Source: Flavobacterium sp. CECT 9288
Lineage (GTDB): Bacteria; Bacteroidota; Bacteroidia; Flavobacteriales; Flavobacteriaceae
Assembly: GCF_918731615.1 (NCBI RefSeq)
Contig: NZ_OU957226.1
Span: forward strand, 1,550,001-1,614,000
Reading direction: 5' to 3'
DNA length: 64,000 nt
Shown here: piece by piece, positions 56,321-64,000 of the stretch
How positions within the stretch are numbered: position 1 is the stretch's first letter
Layout: every line of letters starts with the position of its first letter
The notes under the pieces: model-generated
The model's input: the letters and a program-made list of their open reading frames with translations, nothing else
Databases searched by the model: none
What the model was told of the DNA's origin: nothing
Position numbers and translations under genes: made by a program

Positions 56321-57369
56321 GCGTAAAAATCAAAACAGTTACTAAACAGTTACCCAAATATTCTAAAAATACGGATGAAATTATCCCTTTTTTGGATGCT
56401 TGGCTTGTAGGGCAAGACGAGCGTTTTATTAGAAAAGTAAAGAAAATTTTTGAAGGAGCTGCAGTTGATAAACGATATTCTATTATGGATCCAATTGAAG
56501 TGTTTACCAAAACTTCTTTTGAAGAAAGAAATGACATCTATGTACGCGAAGTGATTGATTTAGGCGAAAAAGTTTTAGAAAAAGCCTTAAAAAAAGCCAG
56601 CTGGAACCCTGAAGATTTAGATTACATTATCACAGTAAGTTGCACTGGAATTATGATTCCGTCACTGGATGCCTATTTAATTAATAAGTTAAAACTACGC
56701 CATGATATAGTGCGACTTCCAGTTACTGAAATGGGTTGTGCTGCTGGAATTTCGGGGATAATTTATGCTAAAAACTTTTTGCAGGCTAATCCCGGAAAAC
56801 GTGCCGCTGTAATTGCAGTTGAAAGTCCAACAGCTACATTTCAATTGGATGATTTTTCTATGGCCAATATTGTGAGTGCCGCCATTTTTGGTGACGGAGC
56901 AGCTTGCGTTTTATTATCTTCTCATGAGGACGATGAAGGTCCAGAAATTCTAGCTGAAGAGATGTATCATTTTTATGACAACATACACATGATGGGCTTC
57001 AAATTAACGAATTCTGGATTGCAAATGGTCTTGGATATTGAAGTTCCCGAAACGATTGCTTCGCATTTCCCTGATATTATTCATCCCTTTTTAGAAAAAT
57101 ATAATTTAAAAATGGAAGATATTGATCATTTGATTTTTCATCCTGGAGGAAAGAAAATAGTACAAACAGTAGAAAGTTTATTTTCAAATTTGGGTAAAAA
57201 TATAGACGATACAAAAGAGGTTTTACGATTGTACGGAAACATGTCTAGTGCAACGGTTTTATATGTTTTAGAACGAATAATGGACAATCAGCCTAAAAAA
57301 GGGGAGAGGGGTTTAATGTTAAGTTTTGGTCCAGGATTTTCTGCCCAAAGAGTTTTGTTACAATTTTAA
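56317..57369 (+). CDS. Type III polyketide synthase (cluster gene 3)
   Basis: 350 residues from the ATG at 56317, whose ATGA overlap with the previous stop decides the start; an ATG at 56299 would add six residues. The catalytic triad is intact: Cys141 (TEMGCAAGISG), His275 (IFHPGG) and Asn308 (YGNMSSAT), and the C-terminal SFGPGFSAQRVLL matches the GFGPG loop. Such enzymes extend a starter acyl unit with malonyl-CoA and cyclise it to a resorcinol, pyrone or phloroglucinol. With the adjacent ACP and fatty-acid-type enzymes, a long or modified acyl starter is likely. Product unknown. Confidence 0.95.
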   Translation: MSVKIKTVTKQLPKYSKNTDEIIPFLDAWLVGQDERFIRKVKKIFEGAAVDKRYSIMDPIEVFTKTSFEERNDIYVREVIDLGEKVLEKALKKASWNPEDLDYIITVSCTGIMIPSLDAYLINKLKLRHDIVRLPVTEMGCAAGISGIIYAKNFLQANPGKRAAVIAVESPTATFQLDDFSMANIVSAAIFGDGAACVLLSSHEDDEGPEILAEEMYHFYDNIHMMGFKLTNSGLQMVLDIEVPETIASHFPDIIHPFLEKYNLKMEDIDHLIFHPGGKKIVQTVESLFSNLGKNIDDTKEVLRLYGNMSSATVLYVLERIMDNQPKKGERGLMLSFGPGFSAQRVLLQF

Positions 57370-57385
57370 TTCACTTTTAAATATA

Positions 57386-57820
57386 ATGACAAACCAAGAG
57401 ATCATATCCAAGTTACCGTATTCTAAACCGTTTCTCTTTGTAGACGAAATAATTTCAATTGATGAAAATGGAGTAGAAGGAACCTATACTTTTGATGAAA
57501 ATCTTGATTTTTATATAGGACATTTTAAAGACAATCCAGTGACACCAGGAGTAATCTTGACAGAGGTGATGGCACAAATTGGTCTAGTATGTTTAGGTGT
57601 ATTTTTATTAAATGAAAGCTTAACTAAAAACATAGTAATTGGCTTAACATCTACAGATATTGAATTTTTAAAACCTGTTTTTCCTAACGAAAAAGTAACC
57701 GTTTTTTCCCAGAAAATTTATTTCAGATTCGGAAAATTAAAATGTAAAGTAATCATGAAAAATGAAAAAGAAGAAGTGGTGTGTACAGGAACAATTGCTG
57801 GAATGATAATTTCTAAATAA
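57386..57820 (+). CDS. FabZ-like 3-hydroxyacyl-ACP dehydratase (cluster gene 4)
   Basis: 144 residues from the ATG at 57386, 16 bases after the PKS stop; an earlier frame start inside the PKS gene was rejected. Hotdog fold with His46 in IGHFKDNPVTPG and Glu60 in LTEVMAQIG, the FabZ catalytic pair. It begins with PYSKPFLFVDEI, standard for FabZ. The stop TAA is directly followed by the ketosynthase ATG. A second FabZ beside the housekeeping one suggests a dedicated acyl chain. Confidence 0.88.
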   Translation: MTNQEIISKLPYSKPFLFVDEIISIDENGVEGTYTFDENLDFYIGHFKDNPVTPGVILTEVMAQIGLVCLGVFLLNESLTKNIVIGLTSTDIEFLKPVFPNEKVTVFSQKIYFRFGKLKCKVIMKNEKEEVVCTGTIAGMIISK

Positions 57821-59101
57821 ATGAAAAAGAGAGTTGTTATTACTGGGCTAGGTGTTGTTGCTCCGAATGGAGTTGGACTTGATGCGTTTACACATGCCAT
57901 CAAAAACGGAATTTCAGGAATTAAGCATGAACCAGAATTGGAACGATTGAAATTTTCTTGTCAAATAGCGGGAAAACCTGAAATTTCTAATGAATTAGCT
58001 TTACACTATTTTTCAGAACTAGAGTTAAGAAATTTCAATTCATCTGGAATTTTGTATGGTGTAATAGCGGGTATTGATGCATGGAAAGATGCCGGATTAT
58101 CTTTAGAAATAAATGAAGAACCAGATTGGGACAGCGGAACTATTTTTGGAACTGGAACATCTGGGATTGAAAAATTTCGTGAAAGCATCTATAAAATTGA
58201 TGATTATCAAACCAGAAGATTGGGTAGTACTGCCGTAGCGCAAACTATGAATAGTGGTGTAAGCGCTTATTTAGGAGGTAAATTAGGTTTAGGTAATCAA
58301 GTCACTACAAATTCCTCGGCCTGCACAACGGGTACAGAAAGCATTTTGATGGCCTATGACCGCATAAAATCAGGTCAAGCCACACGTATACTAGCAGGAA
58401 GCACTAGTGATTCTGGCCCATACATTTGGGGCGGATTTGATGCGATGAAAGTATGTACTTTTAAGCATAATTACCATCCAGAACACGGCTCAAGGCCAAT
58501 GTCAGTAAGCGCTTCGGGTTTTGTACCCGGAAGTGGAGCAGGAGCTTTAGTTTTGGAAGATTTACAAACAGCACTTGCAAGAAACGCAACCATTTACGCA
58601 GAAGTTTTGGGAGGCAATTTAAATTCAGGTGGTCAACGCGGTTTAGGAACAATGACTGCTCCAAATCCTGTTGCTGTGCAGAAATGTATTCAAAATGCCT
58701 TAACAAATGCTGGAATTTCAGCAAATGAAGTTGATGCAATCAACGGACATTTAACAGCTACATCAAAAGATAGTTTAGAAATTCAGAATTGGAGTGAAGC
58801 TTTGGGCAGAAAAGGAAAAGATTTTCCGTATATAAACTCGTTGAAATCAATGGTAGGCCATTGTTTGTCTGGGGCGGGTAGTATAGAAAGTGTGGCATCG
58901 GTATTGCAATTGCATCATGGATTTGTTTTTCCGAATATTAATTGTGACGATTTGCATCCCGAAATTACAACAATAATTGATGAATCGAGAGTACCACAAC
59001 AACTAATAGAAAAAGAATTAAATATCATTGCTAAAGCTAGTTTTGGTTTTGGTGATGTAAATGGGTGTGTAATATTTAAGAAATATAAATCCCATAATTA
59101 A
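57821..59101 (+). CDS. FabF-like beta-ketoacyl-ACP synthase (cluster gene 5)
   Basis: 426 residues. Cys168 in TTNSSACTTGTESI is the acyl-binding nucleophile, with His310 in INGHLTATSKDS and His347 in MVGHCLSGAGS completing the Cys-His-His triad. In housekeeping FabF the first His lies in an NxHGTGT-type motif; here the Gly and Thr are replaced (HLTATSKD), indicating a specialised branch. It starts at ATG 57821 with zero gap. It may elongate an ACP-bound acyl chain for the type III PKS. Confidence 0.9.
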   Translation: MKKRVVITGLGVVAPNGVGLDAFTHAIKNGISGIKHEPELERLKFSCQIAGKPEISNELALHYFSELELRNFNSSGILYGVIAGIDAWKDAGLSLEINEEPDWDSGTIFGTGTSGIEKFRESIYKIDDYQTRRLGSTAVAQTMNSGVSAYLGGKLGLGNQVTTNSSACTTGTESILMAYDRIKSGQATRILAGSTSDSGPYIWGGFDAMKVCTFKHNYHPEHGSRPMSVSASGFVPGSGAGALVLEDLQTALARNATIYAEVLGGNLNSGGQRGLGTMTAPNPVAVQKCIQNALTNAGISANEVDAINGHLTATSKDSLEIQNWSEALGRKGKDFPYINSLKSMVGHCLSGAGSIESVASVLQLHHGFVFPNINCDDLHPEITTIIDESRVPQQLIEKELNIIAKASFGFGDVNGCVIFKKYKSHN

Positions 59102-59199
59102 CCATTAAAAAAGGGAATGAAGCCTTGGTCAAAATTATTAAATAGTAATTAGGAATGACTTTTAAAATTTTAAAAACTCTAAATTAAACAACATTAAGT

Positions 59200-59457
59200 A
59201 TGAATAAAGAACAAACCATTCAAGAATTAAAAAATATAGTAAAACCATACATTCAAAATCAAGAAGCATTTGATTTAATGACTATTAATACTGATTTTAT
59301 AAATGATTTAAAGATAAACTCAGCAAATTTAGTGGATGTAATTTTAGACATAGAGGAGAAGTACGATATTATAATTGATAATGAAGCTATGGAACGCATG
59401 ATCAACGTAGAGGCAGCATTAGAAATTATTGAGGCAAAATTATCCGAGAAAAACTAA
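59200..59457 (+). CDS. Acyl carrier protein (cluster gene 6)
   Basis: 85 residues, acidic. Aligned to AcpP, the phosphopantetheine Ser is Ser41 in LKINSANLVDVILDIEEKYDI, where the usual DSL is NSA. The helix II region LVDVILDIEEKYDI and the C-terminal MINVEAALEIIEAKL are typical. A 98-base gap separates it from the ketosynthase gene and 26 bases from the PPTase. It is likely the dedicated carrier for the cluster. Confidence 0.85.
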   Translation: MNKEQTIQELKNIVKPYIQNQEAFDLMTINTDFINDLKINSANLVDVILDIEEKYDIIIDNEAMERMINVEAALEIIEAKLSEKN

Positions 59458-59483
59458 CAATTGCAAAATTAAAAATTTGTAAA

Positions 59484-59978
59484 ATGATTGGAAACGATAT
59501 TGTAGATTTGGCTTTAGCCAAAAAAGAAAGTAACTGGAAACGTAACGGATATTTAGATAAAATTTTTACTGCAAAAGAGCAATTCTTAATCAAAAATGCT
59601 GTTGATTCAGATTTAATGGTTTGGAATTTATGGACTAGAAAAGAAGCAGCCTATAAAATTTTTAATAGAGAAACAGGTAAAAGAGGCTTTTTTCCATTAC
59701 TTTTAGAGTGTATCCTTGATGATGAAAAAACCGGAAAAGTGGTTATTCTAGATAAAAGCTATTTCACTAAAACTATTATAGATGATAACGCTGTTTATTC
59801 TGTTGCTGTAATTCATGAGCTTGATTTCAAAAAAGTAACAATCATAAATCCAGAAACAGCATCAATTGTAAAAAAGAATTCTATTCCATTTATCATTGAT
59901 GCTGCTACATCAACAGAAAAACCAATTTCTATTACACATCACGGTAGGTTTTGGAAAGGGGTAATGCTTGTTGGCTAA
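59484..59978 (+). CDS. 4'-phosphopantetheinyl transferase superfamily protein (cluster gene 7)
   Basis: 164 residues. GNDIVD (residues 3-8) supplies the metal-binding Asp and WTRKEAAYK (50-58) the catalytic Glu-Lys motif, as in AcpS-type transferases. Converts apo-ACP to holo-ACP, presumably the adjacent carrier. The C-terminal tail (SITHHGRFWKGV) has no counterpart I recognise. It ends only 3 bases from the stop of the convergent DnaQ-like gene, with no terminator between. Confidence 0.85.
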   Translation: MIGNDIVDLALAKKESNWKRNGYLDKIFTAKEQFLIKNAVDSDLMVWNLWTRKEAAYKIFNRETGKRGFFPLLLECILDDEKTGKVVILDKSYFTKTIIDDNAVYSVAVIHELDFKKVTIINPETASIVKKNSIPFIIDAATSTEKPISITHHGRFWKGVMLVG

Positions 59979-59981
59979 GTG

Positions 59982-60578
59982 TTATTTAATACCTAATCTA
60001 GATTTTAATTTTAAAAACAACAGCGCTGTTTTATATGCATCATCTGCAGCAGAATTGCGATCACTAACCGGAATTTTATAAAACTCACATAGCTCATCAA
60101 GCGGACAGTCTTTATCAGTACTATCTTGAAGTTTTCTATGCATAACATCAATGTCTAGTGCTTCATTTTTCAACCTTCCACAATCCATTCTTTCTAAAGC
60201 TTCATTGATCATATCTACATCAAAATCAACATGGTGTCCTACTAGAACTGCATTGCCTATAAACTCTAAAAATGACTTTAAGGCTTCGGGCTCACTAACT
60301 TTTTTAATTTTACTTTCTACTAAAAATTCATTAGTTAAACCGTTGTCATGAAAATATTTATACTGTGTTAAAACAGCCTCAAAATTATCCCCAACCAAAA
60401 TTGAATTATTAACCACCGAAAAAGATCCAATAGATAAAATAACATCATTTTTAGGATTTAAACCCGTAGTTTCAGTTGAAAACACAACAAATCTGGATGA
60501 TTTTTTATCAAATTTAGCTACATAAGCTTTCCAGAAATCTGGATATTCTTTATTGATATTTTTTAACCAATCTAACAT
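59982..60578 (-). CDS. DnaQ-like exonuclease-fold protein with altered active site
   Basis: 198 residues. RNase H-like DEDDh fold with motif I written VFSTETTG: the first acidic residue of DxE is Ser34 (codon TCA), while Glu36 remains. Motif II VGHHVDFD keeps Asp120. Motif III should be HxAxxD; it reads NSAADD, so the His is Asn175. Two of five catalytic positions are lost. It starts one base after the DUF294 stop. Probably inactive or repurposed; a different metal chemistry cannot be excluded. Confidence 0.8.
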   Translation of the reverse strand: MLDWLKNINKEYPDFWKAYVAKFDKKSSRFVVFSTETTGLNPKNDVILSIGSFSVVNNSILVGDNFEAVLTQYKYFHDNGLTNEFLVESKIKKVSEPEALKSFLEFIGNAVLVGHHVDFDVDMINEALERMDCGRLKNEALDIDVMHRKLQDSTDKDCPLDELCEFYKIPVSDRNSAADDAYKTALLFLKLKSRLGIK

Positions 60579-60579
60579 A

Positions 60580-62496
60580 CTATGAAAATTGTGTAAGTTG
60601 AAATTTACTTTTTATTAATTCCTCTAAATCGCGCATAGGAGCGAGAGCATTTTTTAATTTTTCCTTGTCAATTTTTGATAATTCTTCAAGTTTAATGTAT
60701 TGTCCATCAGAATCATTTTTCAACCCTTCAAGAGTTCTAAATTTAGATAAAGTAAGAAAAGCTTCGGCGCAGTTCAAATACGTTTCAGCATGCTTGGGAT
60801 CAGCTATTGACAATTGTTTAAAACGCTGGAATGTATTGTTAATTCCTTTTATTTCAAAAGATAAACAAAACAATCTAGCACCATCTATTAAAGGCATAAG
60901 AGCACGGGTTTTAATATCAAATTGATCTTTATGTTCACCTTCTTCTACTACATTAAATTTCTTGAAAAATGTTAAAGGAGAATTGTCTCTCAAGGCATCA
61001 TTCCCTAGAAAATCAAAGAAAAGGGTACTGTTTTTGACATTTTTAAATATTACTGAACTAATTGCATCTTCTATTTTTTGTTCTCCAAAAATGATTTCAT
61101 AATCAAAAAATATACTACTCAAATCAGCGCTGTTTTCACCTGGAGTATTCATCCAGTTATCATATTGTTTTATCCAGTCTGTCAATGATTTACACCACAA
61201 CATATTACTACCCATGTGTCCATTAGGACAGGATGAGTATCCTATTTTTTCAAGGGTTGCGGTAGTCTTTTTTCCTAATTTCAAGAAATAATCTTTTACA
61301 TCTCGGTACTTATCAGCAGCTACATCTTCAAAAATTAAAATACTATCCTGATCTGTAAGTAATAATTGCTCTTTTCTACCTTGACTCCCTATACCTAACC
61401 AAGCAAAACGGGCAGGAGGAGAGCCTAAATCTAAAATTGACAATTCAACAGCACGTTTTAGTAAAGCCAAATTAATCTCACTAGTTATATTAAAAATATG
61501 AGACAAAGGCACGTTTTTAGTGATAGATTTTTGTATCAAATCAGTAACTCTATCTCTAATTTGTTTCAGTTCTTTAGGAGTTTGACTGCGTTTGATTTCT
61601 TTAATAAGTACTCCAGGACTATTTGCTTGTGCTACTATTAAATCGTGCTCACTAATTACGCCTTTTACATAAGATCTGTCTGTGCCATCTTGAGTCACAC
61701 ACAAGTGAGTAACATTGTTTTTTAGCATTAATAATTGCGCTTCGGCAAGTGATACATTTTCAAGTACAGTAACTACTGGTGAAGACATGATCTTGTCAAT
61801 AGTAACTGTGATGGGAAATCTGCCTGTAGCTATCTTGGTTCGCATATCAGTATCTGTAACAATACCAATAGGGTAATCATTTTCACAAATCAAGATGTTG
61901 TTAGTTAAAGAAGCTGTCATTTGTTGTGCTACATCCTGAATGGTAATGTTTACAGTCGTTTTTAACGGATTTATATTGTAGGTCAATGATTGGAAATATT
62001 GCATTTCTGATTGTTGATCAGAATAAAAAACATTATCAGAAATTAACTTACCTATTAAATTTTCTTTGTCTTTTGGATTTCTAGTGTTAACAGCAAAACT
62101 TTCTAGTAAAAAATTTAATACCTCTGGATTATTGGCTACAAAAGGTCTAAATGAAACAATTGGGATGGCATATACAATAGCTTCCTCTCTAGATTTAGCC
62201 GTCATCATATAGTTATTTTTAGCAAAAAATGGTCTTAGACCAAAAATGTCTCCAGGAGCACACTTATTTAACAAAGTCTCTTCAGAATCTGAAATAACAG
62301 ATAAATTAATTACGCCCGAAGCTACTACATAAAAACTATCATGAAGCAAATCATTTATTTGAAATAAAGTTTGATTTTTTTCTAAAACAACAACTTTTAT
62401 ATCACTCGCTATTTTCGAAAGTTCTTCAAATCCTAAAAAATTAAAAGGTGGATATTCACTTAAAAAGTCAGCAATTTGCTCAGCAATTGAATTCAT
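60580..62496 (-). CDS. cNMP-binding, CBS and DUF294 nucleotidyltransferase-like sensor protein
   Basis: 638 residues from the ATG at 62496; an in-frame TTG 48 bases upstream was rejected. Domains in order: cyclic-nucleotide-binding-like domain (about 15-125, PGDIFGLRPFF), a CBS pair (about 175-295), and a DUF294 nucleotidyltransferase domain with GSQGRKEQLLLTDQD at 370-384, the GS and paired Asp active-site motif. The tail is the DUF294 C-terminal helical domain. This architecture is often adjacent to acs and a DnaQ-like gene in other bacteria, as here except for the inserted cluster. Biochemical role unknown. Confidence 0.88.
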   Translation of the reverse strand: MNSIAEQIADFLSEYPPFNFLGFEELSKIASDIKVVVLEKNQTLFQINDLLHDSFYVVASGVINLSVISDSEETLLNKCAPGDIFGLRPFFAKNNYMMTAKSREEAIVYAIPIVSFRPFVANNPEVLNFLLESFAVNTRNPKDKENLIGKLISDNVFYSDQQSEMQYFQSLTYNINPLKTTVNITIQDVAQQMTASLTNNILICENDYPIGIVTDTDMRTKIATGRFPITVTIDKIMSSPVVTVLENVSLAEAQLLMLKNNVTHLCVTQDGTDRSYVKGVISEHDLIVAQANSPGVLIKEIKRSQTPKELKQIRDRVTDLIQKSITKNVPLSHIFNITSEINLALLKRAVELSILDLGSPPARFAWLGIGSQGRKEQLLLTDQDSILIFEDVAADKYRDVKDYFLKLGKKTTATLEKIGYSSCPNGHMGSNMLWCKSLTDWIKQYDNWMNTPGENSADLSSIFFDYEIIFGEQKIEDAISSVIFKNVKNSTLFFDFLGNDALRDNSPLTFFKKFNVVEEGEHKDQFDIKTRALMPLIDGARLFCLSFEIKGINNTFQRFKQLSIADPKHAETYLNCAEAFLTLSKFRTLEGLKNDSDGQYIKLEELSKIDKEKLKNALAPMRDLEELIKSKFQLTQFS

Positions 62497-62666
62497 AATG
62501 TTTATTTTTCTATTGTAAAAATAGCAAATATTAGATAGATACAATAGCTTTGTAAATGGTTTACCATTAAATTATACATTCCTTAATTTTTTCATAAAAT
62601 AAGTCTTTGTTTGTATGTTTATGGCACACTTTTTTTAATTTTATATTGAACTAATAAATAAAAATT

Positions 62667-63173
62667 ATGAAATCAATTATCAAGACTGGTTTGGCAATGG
62701 TTGCATTACTAGTAGTAAATGTAATGGGAGCTCAAAGTAAGCCTACAAGTAGTAAAGAGACAATCACGGGTAAGATTAAAGATGCCACAATAACTGTTGA
62801 CTACGGAAGTCCATCTATGAATGGTAGAAAAATTTGGGGCGAATTAGTGCCATTTGACAAAATTTGGCGTGCTGGTGCAAATGATGCAACCACATTTGAA
62901 ACAGATAAAGATATAACTGTGCAAGGTTCTAAACTGCCAGCTGGAAAGTATTCCTTTTTTATTATTCCAAATGAAAAAGAATGTACAATCATTTTTAATA
63001 AAGTAGCCAAACAATGGGGTGCTTATAAATACAAACAAGAAGATGATCAGTTGCGAGTTGTGGTAAAAACGCAAGTTGTAAGACCTATTACCGAAAAACT
63101 AACTTATCAAATTAACGAAAATATTTTAAGTTTGAAATGGGATCATTGGTATATTCCAATACAAATTAAATAA
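62667..63173 (+). CDS. DUF2911 family exported protein
   Basis: 168 residues. The signal peptide MKSIIKTGLAMVALLVVNVMG, cleaved near AQS, targets it to the periplasm. The mature part has the DUF2911 pattern: VDYGSPSMNGRKIWGELVPFDKIWRAGANDATTFETDKDI, LPAGKYSFFIIPNEKECTIIFNK and QWGAYKYKQEDD. Members are beta-rich proteins of unknown function found widely in Bacteroidota. Its hairpin terminator indicates a single-gene unit. Confidence 0.92.
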   Translation: MKSIIKTGLAMVALLVVNVMGAQSKPTSSKETITGKIKDATITVDYGSPSMNGRKIWGELVPFDKIWRAGANDATTFETDKDITVQGSKLPAGKYSFFIIPNEKECTIIFNKVAKQWGAYKYKQEDDQLRVVVKTQVVRPITEKLTYQINENILSLKWDHWYIPIQIK

Positions 63174-63209
63174 ATCAATAGATTAATTGAATAGGTAGAA
63201 TTATTCAAA

Positions 63210-63236
63210 AAACACTGCTAAATGCAGTGTTTTTTT
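63210..63236 (+). terminator. Terminator after the DUF2911 gene
   Basis: 9-base-pair stem AAACACTGC (63210-63218) with GCAGTGTTT (63224-63232), 5-base loop, then T run. Confidence 0.88.
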
Positions 63237-63310
63237 TATTTCAATAAATTCTATTTTACATAATATAAATTATAGTTCATAATACATATATCTAAAAAAA
63301 AAGCCAATCA

Positions 63311-63733
63311 CTAAATATCATCTTTTAGATTAGACAATATTAAATGAGTTGTTGGTTCACCGTAAACTAATAATCGATCAATATATTTTTGTAAATGCAA
63401 TTGATTATTTAGAATTACTTTCATAAAAATATTATGAGTACCTGTAATTCGGTGAATTTCAAAAATCTCAGGAAATTGATCTAAATTTTCACAAAAAACA
63501 GTCAATTTACCACTGTACAATTTAAACATAATGAAAACCTCAAGTCCGAATCCTAGTTTTGTATAGTCTAATCTTACTCGATATCCTTTGATAACTTCTA
63601 AGTCTTCTAGTTTTTGAATGCGTTCTCTAACTGCAGATGGCGAAAGTTCTACTTGCTTGCCAATTTCTACAAATGAATATCGGGCATTTTGTTTTAGACA
63701 TTCAATAATTTTTAAATCTAATGTATCAACCAT
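63311..63733 (-). CDS. Lrp/AsnC family transcriptional regulator
   Basis: 140 residues from the ATG at 63733; an in-frame TTG 21 bases upstream was rejected. Winged HTH (VDTLDLKIIECLKQNARYSFVEIGKQVELSPSAVRERIQKLED) followed by an AsnC ligand-binding domain (VFIMFKLYSGK..., RITGTHNIFMKVILN). It is divergent from the TauE/SafE permease gene with about 105 bases between starts, so the permease is a plausible target. Confidence 0.9.
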   Translation of the reverse strand: MVDTLDLKIIECLKQNARYSFVEIGKQVELSPSAVRERIQKLEDLEVIKGYRVRLDYTKLGFGLEVFIMFKLYSGKLTVFCENLDQFPEIFEIHRITGTHNIFMKVILNNQLHLQKYIDRLLVYGEPTTHLILSNLKDDI

Positions 63734-63826
63734 AAAAAAGTTTTTAAAATACAAATTTACAATTTAAAAATGTGTTTTTTAACTTTTTTACCATTGAAAC
63801 CATTTCCCACGAAGTTGTTCTTCATT

Positions 63827-63834
63827 TAATTTTG
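63827..63834 (+). promoter_or_regulatory. Possible -7 box (TAATTTTG) of the permease gene
   Basis: TAATTTTG lies only 4 bases before the ATG at 63839, which would give a leaderless transcript. No TTG sits at the -33 distance, so it may be chance. Confidence 0.25.
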
Positions 63835-63838
63835 CAAA

Positions 63839-64000
63839 ATGGATACGATGATGATTTTACTTTCACTAGGAATTTTTACAGGTTTTTTTGTTCAAACAAT
63901 TACTGGATTTGCTGGCGCTCTAATTGCATTACCTTTTTTATTATTTGCCATGCCATTGCCAGACGCTGTTGGATATTTATCTATTTTTTACATGATTTCT
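63839..64000 (+). CDS. TauE/SafE-type sulfite exporter/permease, partial
   Basis: 54 residues before the window ends; the gene is incomplete. It begins MDTMMILLSLGIFTGFFVQT and continues ITGFAGALIALPFLLFAMPLP, which matches the first membrane helices of the TauE/SafE family, including the GxxxxxGFxG motif. Members export organic anions such as sulfite or sulfoacetate. Cut by the window edge. Confidence 0.8.
   Translation, partial: MDTMMILLSLGIFTGFFVQTITGFAGALIALPFLLFAMPLPDAVGYLSIFYMIS

Overview
The window looks like a chromosomal segment of a Flavobacterium-like member of the Bacteroidota. The DNA is AT-rich. Promoter-like sites follow the Bacteroidota pattern (TTG, about 20 bases, then TAnnTTTG). 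The gene set is typical of the group: the PorX regulator, MutS2 without an Smr domain, class II ketol-acid reductoisomerase, a fused E1 alpha/beta ketoacid dehydrogenase, a deoxyhypusine-synthase-like enzyme beside SpeA, and a DUF2911 protein. No insertion sequence, prophage, CRISPR array or rRNA gene was seen. The only RNA gene is a tRNA-Val (anticodon UAC).

Layout. 0-6.3 kb: mutS2, an NTF2-like protein, ung, a DUF4258-like protein, alanine dehydrogenase, a GNAT and tsaE. 6.3-15.9 kb: porX, a RecD/Dda-like helicase, a ygiD-type dioxygenase, kdsB, a spermidine-synthase-like methyltransferase facing a PlsC-type acyltransferase, then an XRE repressor facing an M14 peptidase across an operator-rich gap, and an Lrp/AsnC regulator. 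15.9-25.9 kb: ppc, dinB-like, a hypoxanthine-DNA-glycosylase-like gene with recQ, an acidic-tailed protein, a polyamine pair (DHS-like and speA), and aroB. 26-31.9 kb: an O-antigen ligase-like TPR protein, proline dehydrogenase, an ABC exporter and tRNA-Val. 32-39.6 kb (mostly minus strand): an FAD monooxygenase with a DnaJ-like zinc module, a transglutaminase-like membrane protein, a cytoplasmic substrate-binding-like protein coupled to a GNAT, a thioester-reductase-like SDR, a nucleoside phosphorylase, a SUI1/YciH factor and a 2OG-Fe(II) oxygenase. 39.7-43.8 kb: the fused E1, a 38-residue membrane microprotein and two proteins of unknown function.

43.9-52 kb is a branched-chain amino-acid operon, leuA-leuB-ilvD-ilvB-ilvN-ilvC, without leuCD. 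It is followed by a structured 490-base gap and acs. 54.5-60 kb is a compact seven-gene lipid/polyketide cluster: FAD oxidoreductase, methyltransferase, type III polyketide synthase, FabZ-like dehydratase, ketosynthase, acyl carrier protein and phosphopantetheinyl transferase. The first five genes are joined by 0-16 base gaps or a 4-base overlap. The set resembles the Streptomyces srs phenolic-lipid operon (type III PKS, methyltransferase, flavin monooxygenase) with its own fatty-acyl supply line, and it is the best candidate here for an uncharacterised system. It lies between acs and a DnaQ-like/DUF294-CBS-cNMP gene pair that often accompanies acs in other bacteria, so it may have been inserted there.

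60-64 kb: a DnaQ-like protein missing two catalytic residues, the DUF294 sensor protein, a DUF2911 secreted protein, an Lrp/AsnC regulator and the start of a TauE/SafE permease cut by the window end. Several intergenic repeat families are also present (3.5/8.0 kb, 35.9 kb, 38.1/49.8 kb). All functional calls come from reading the sequence; no database search was run.
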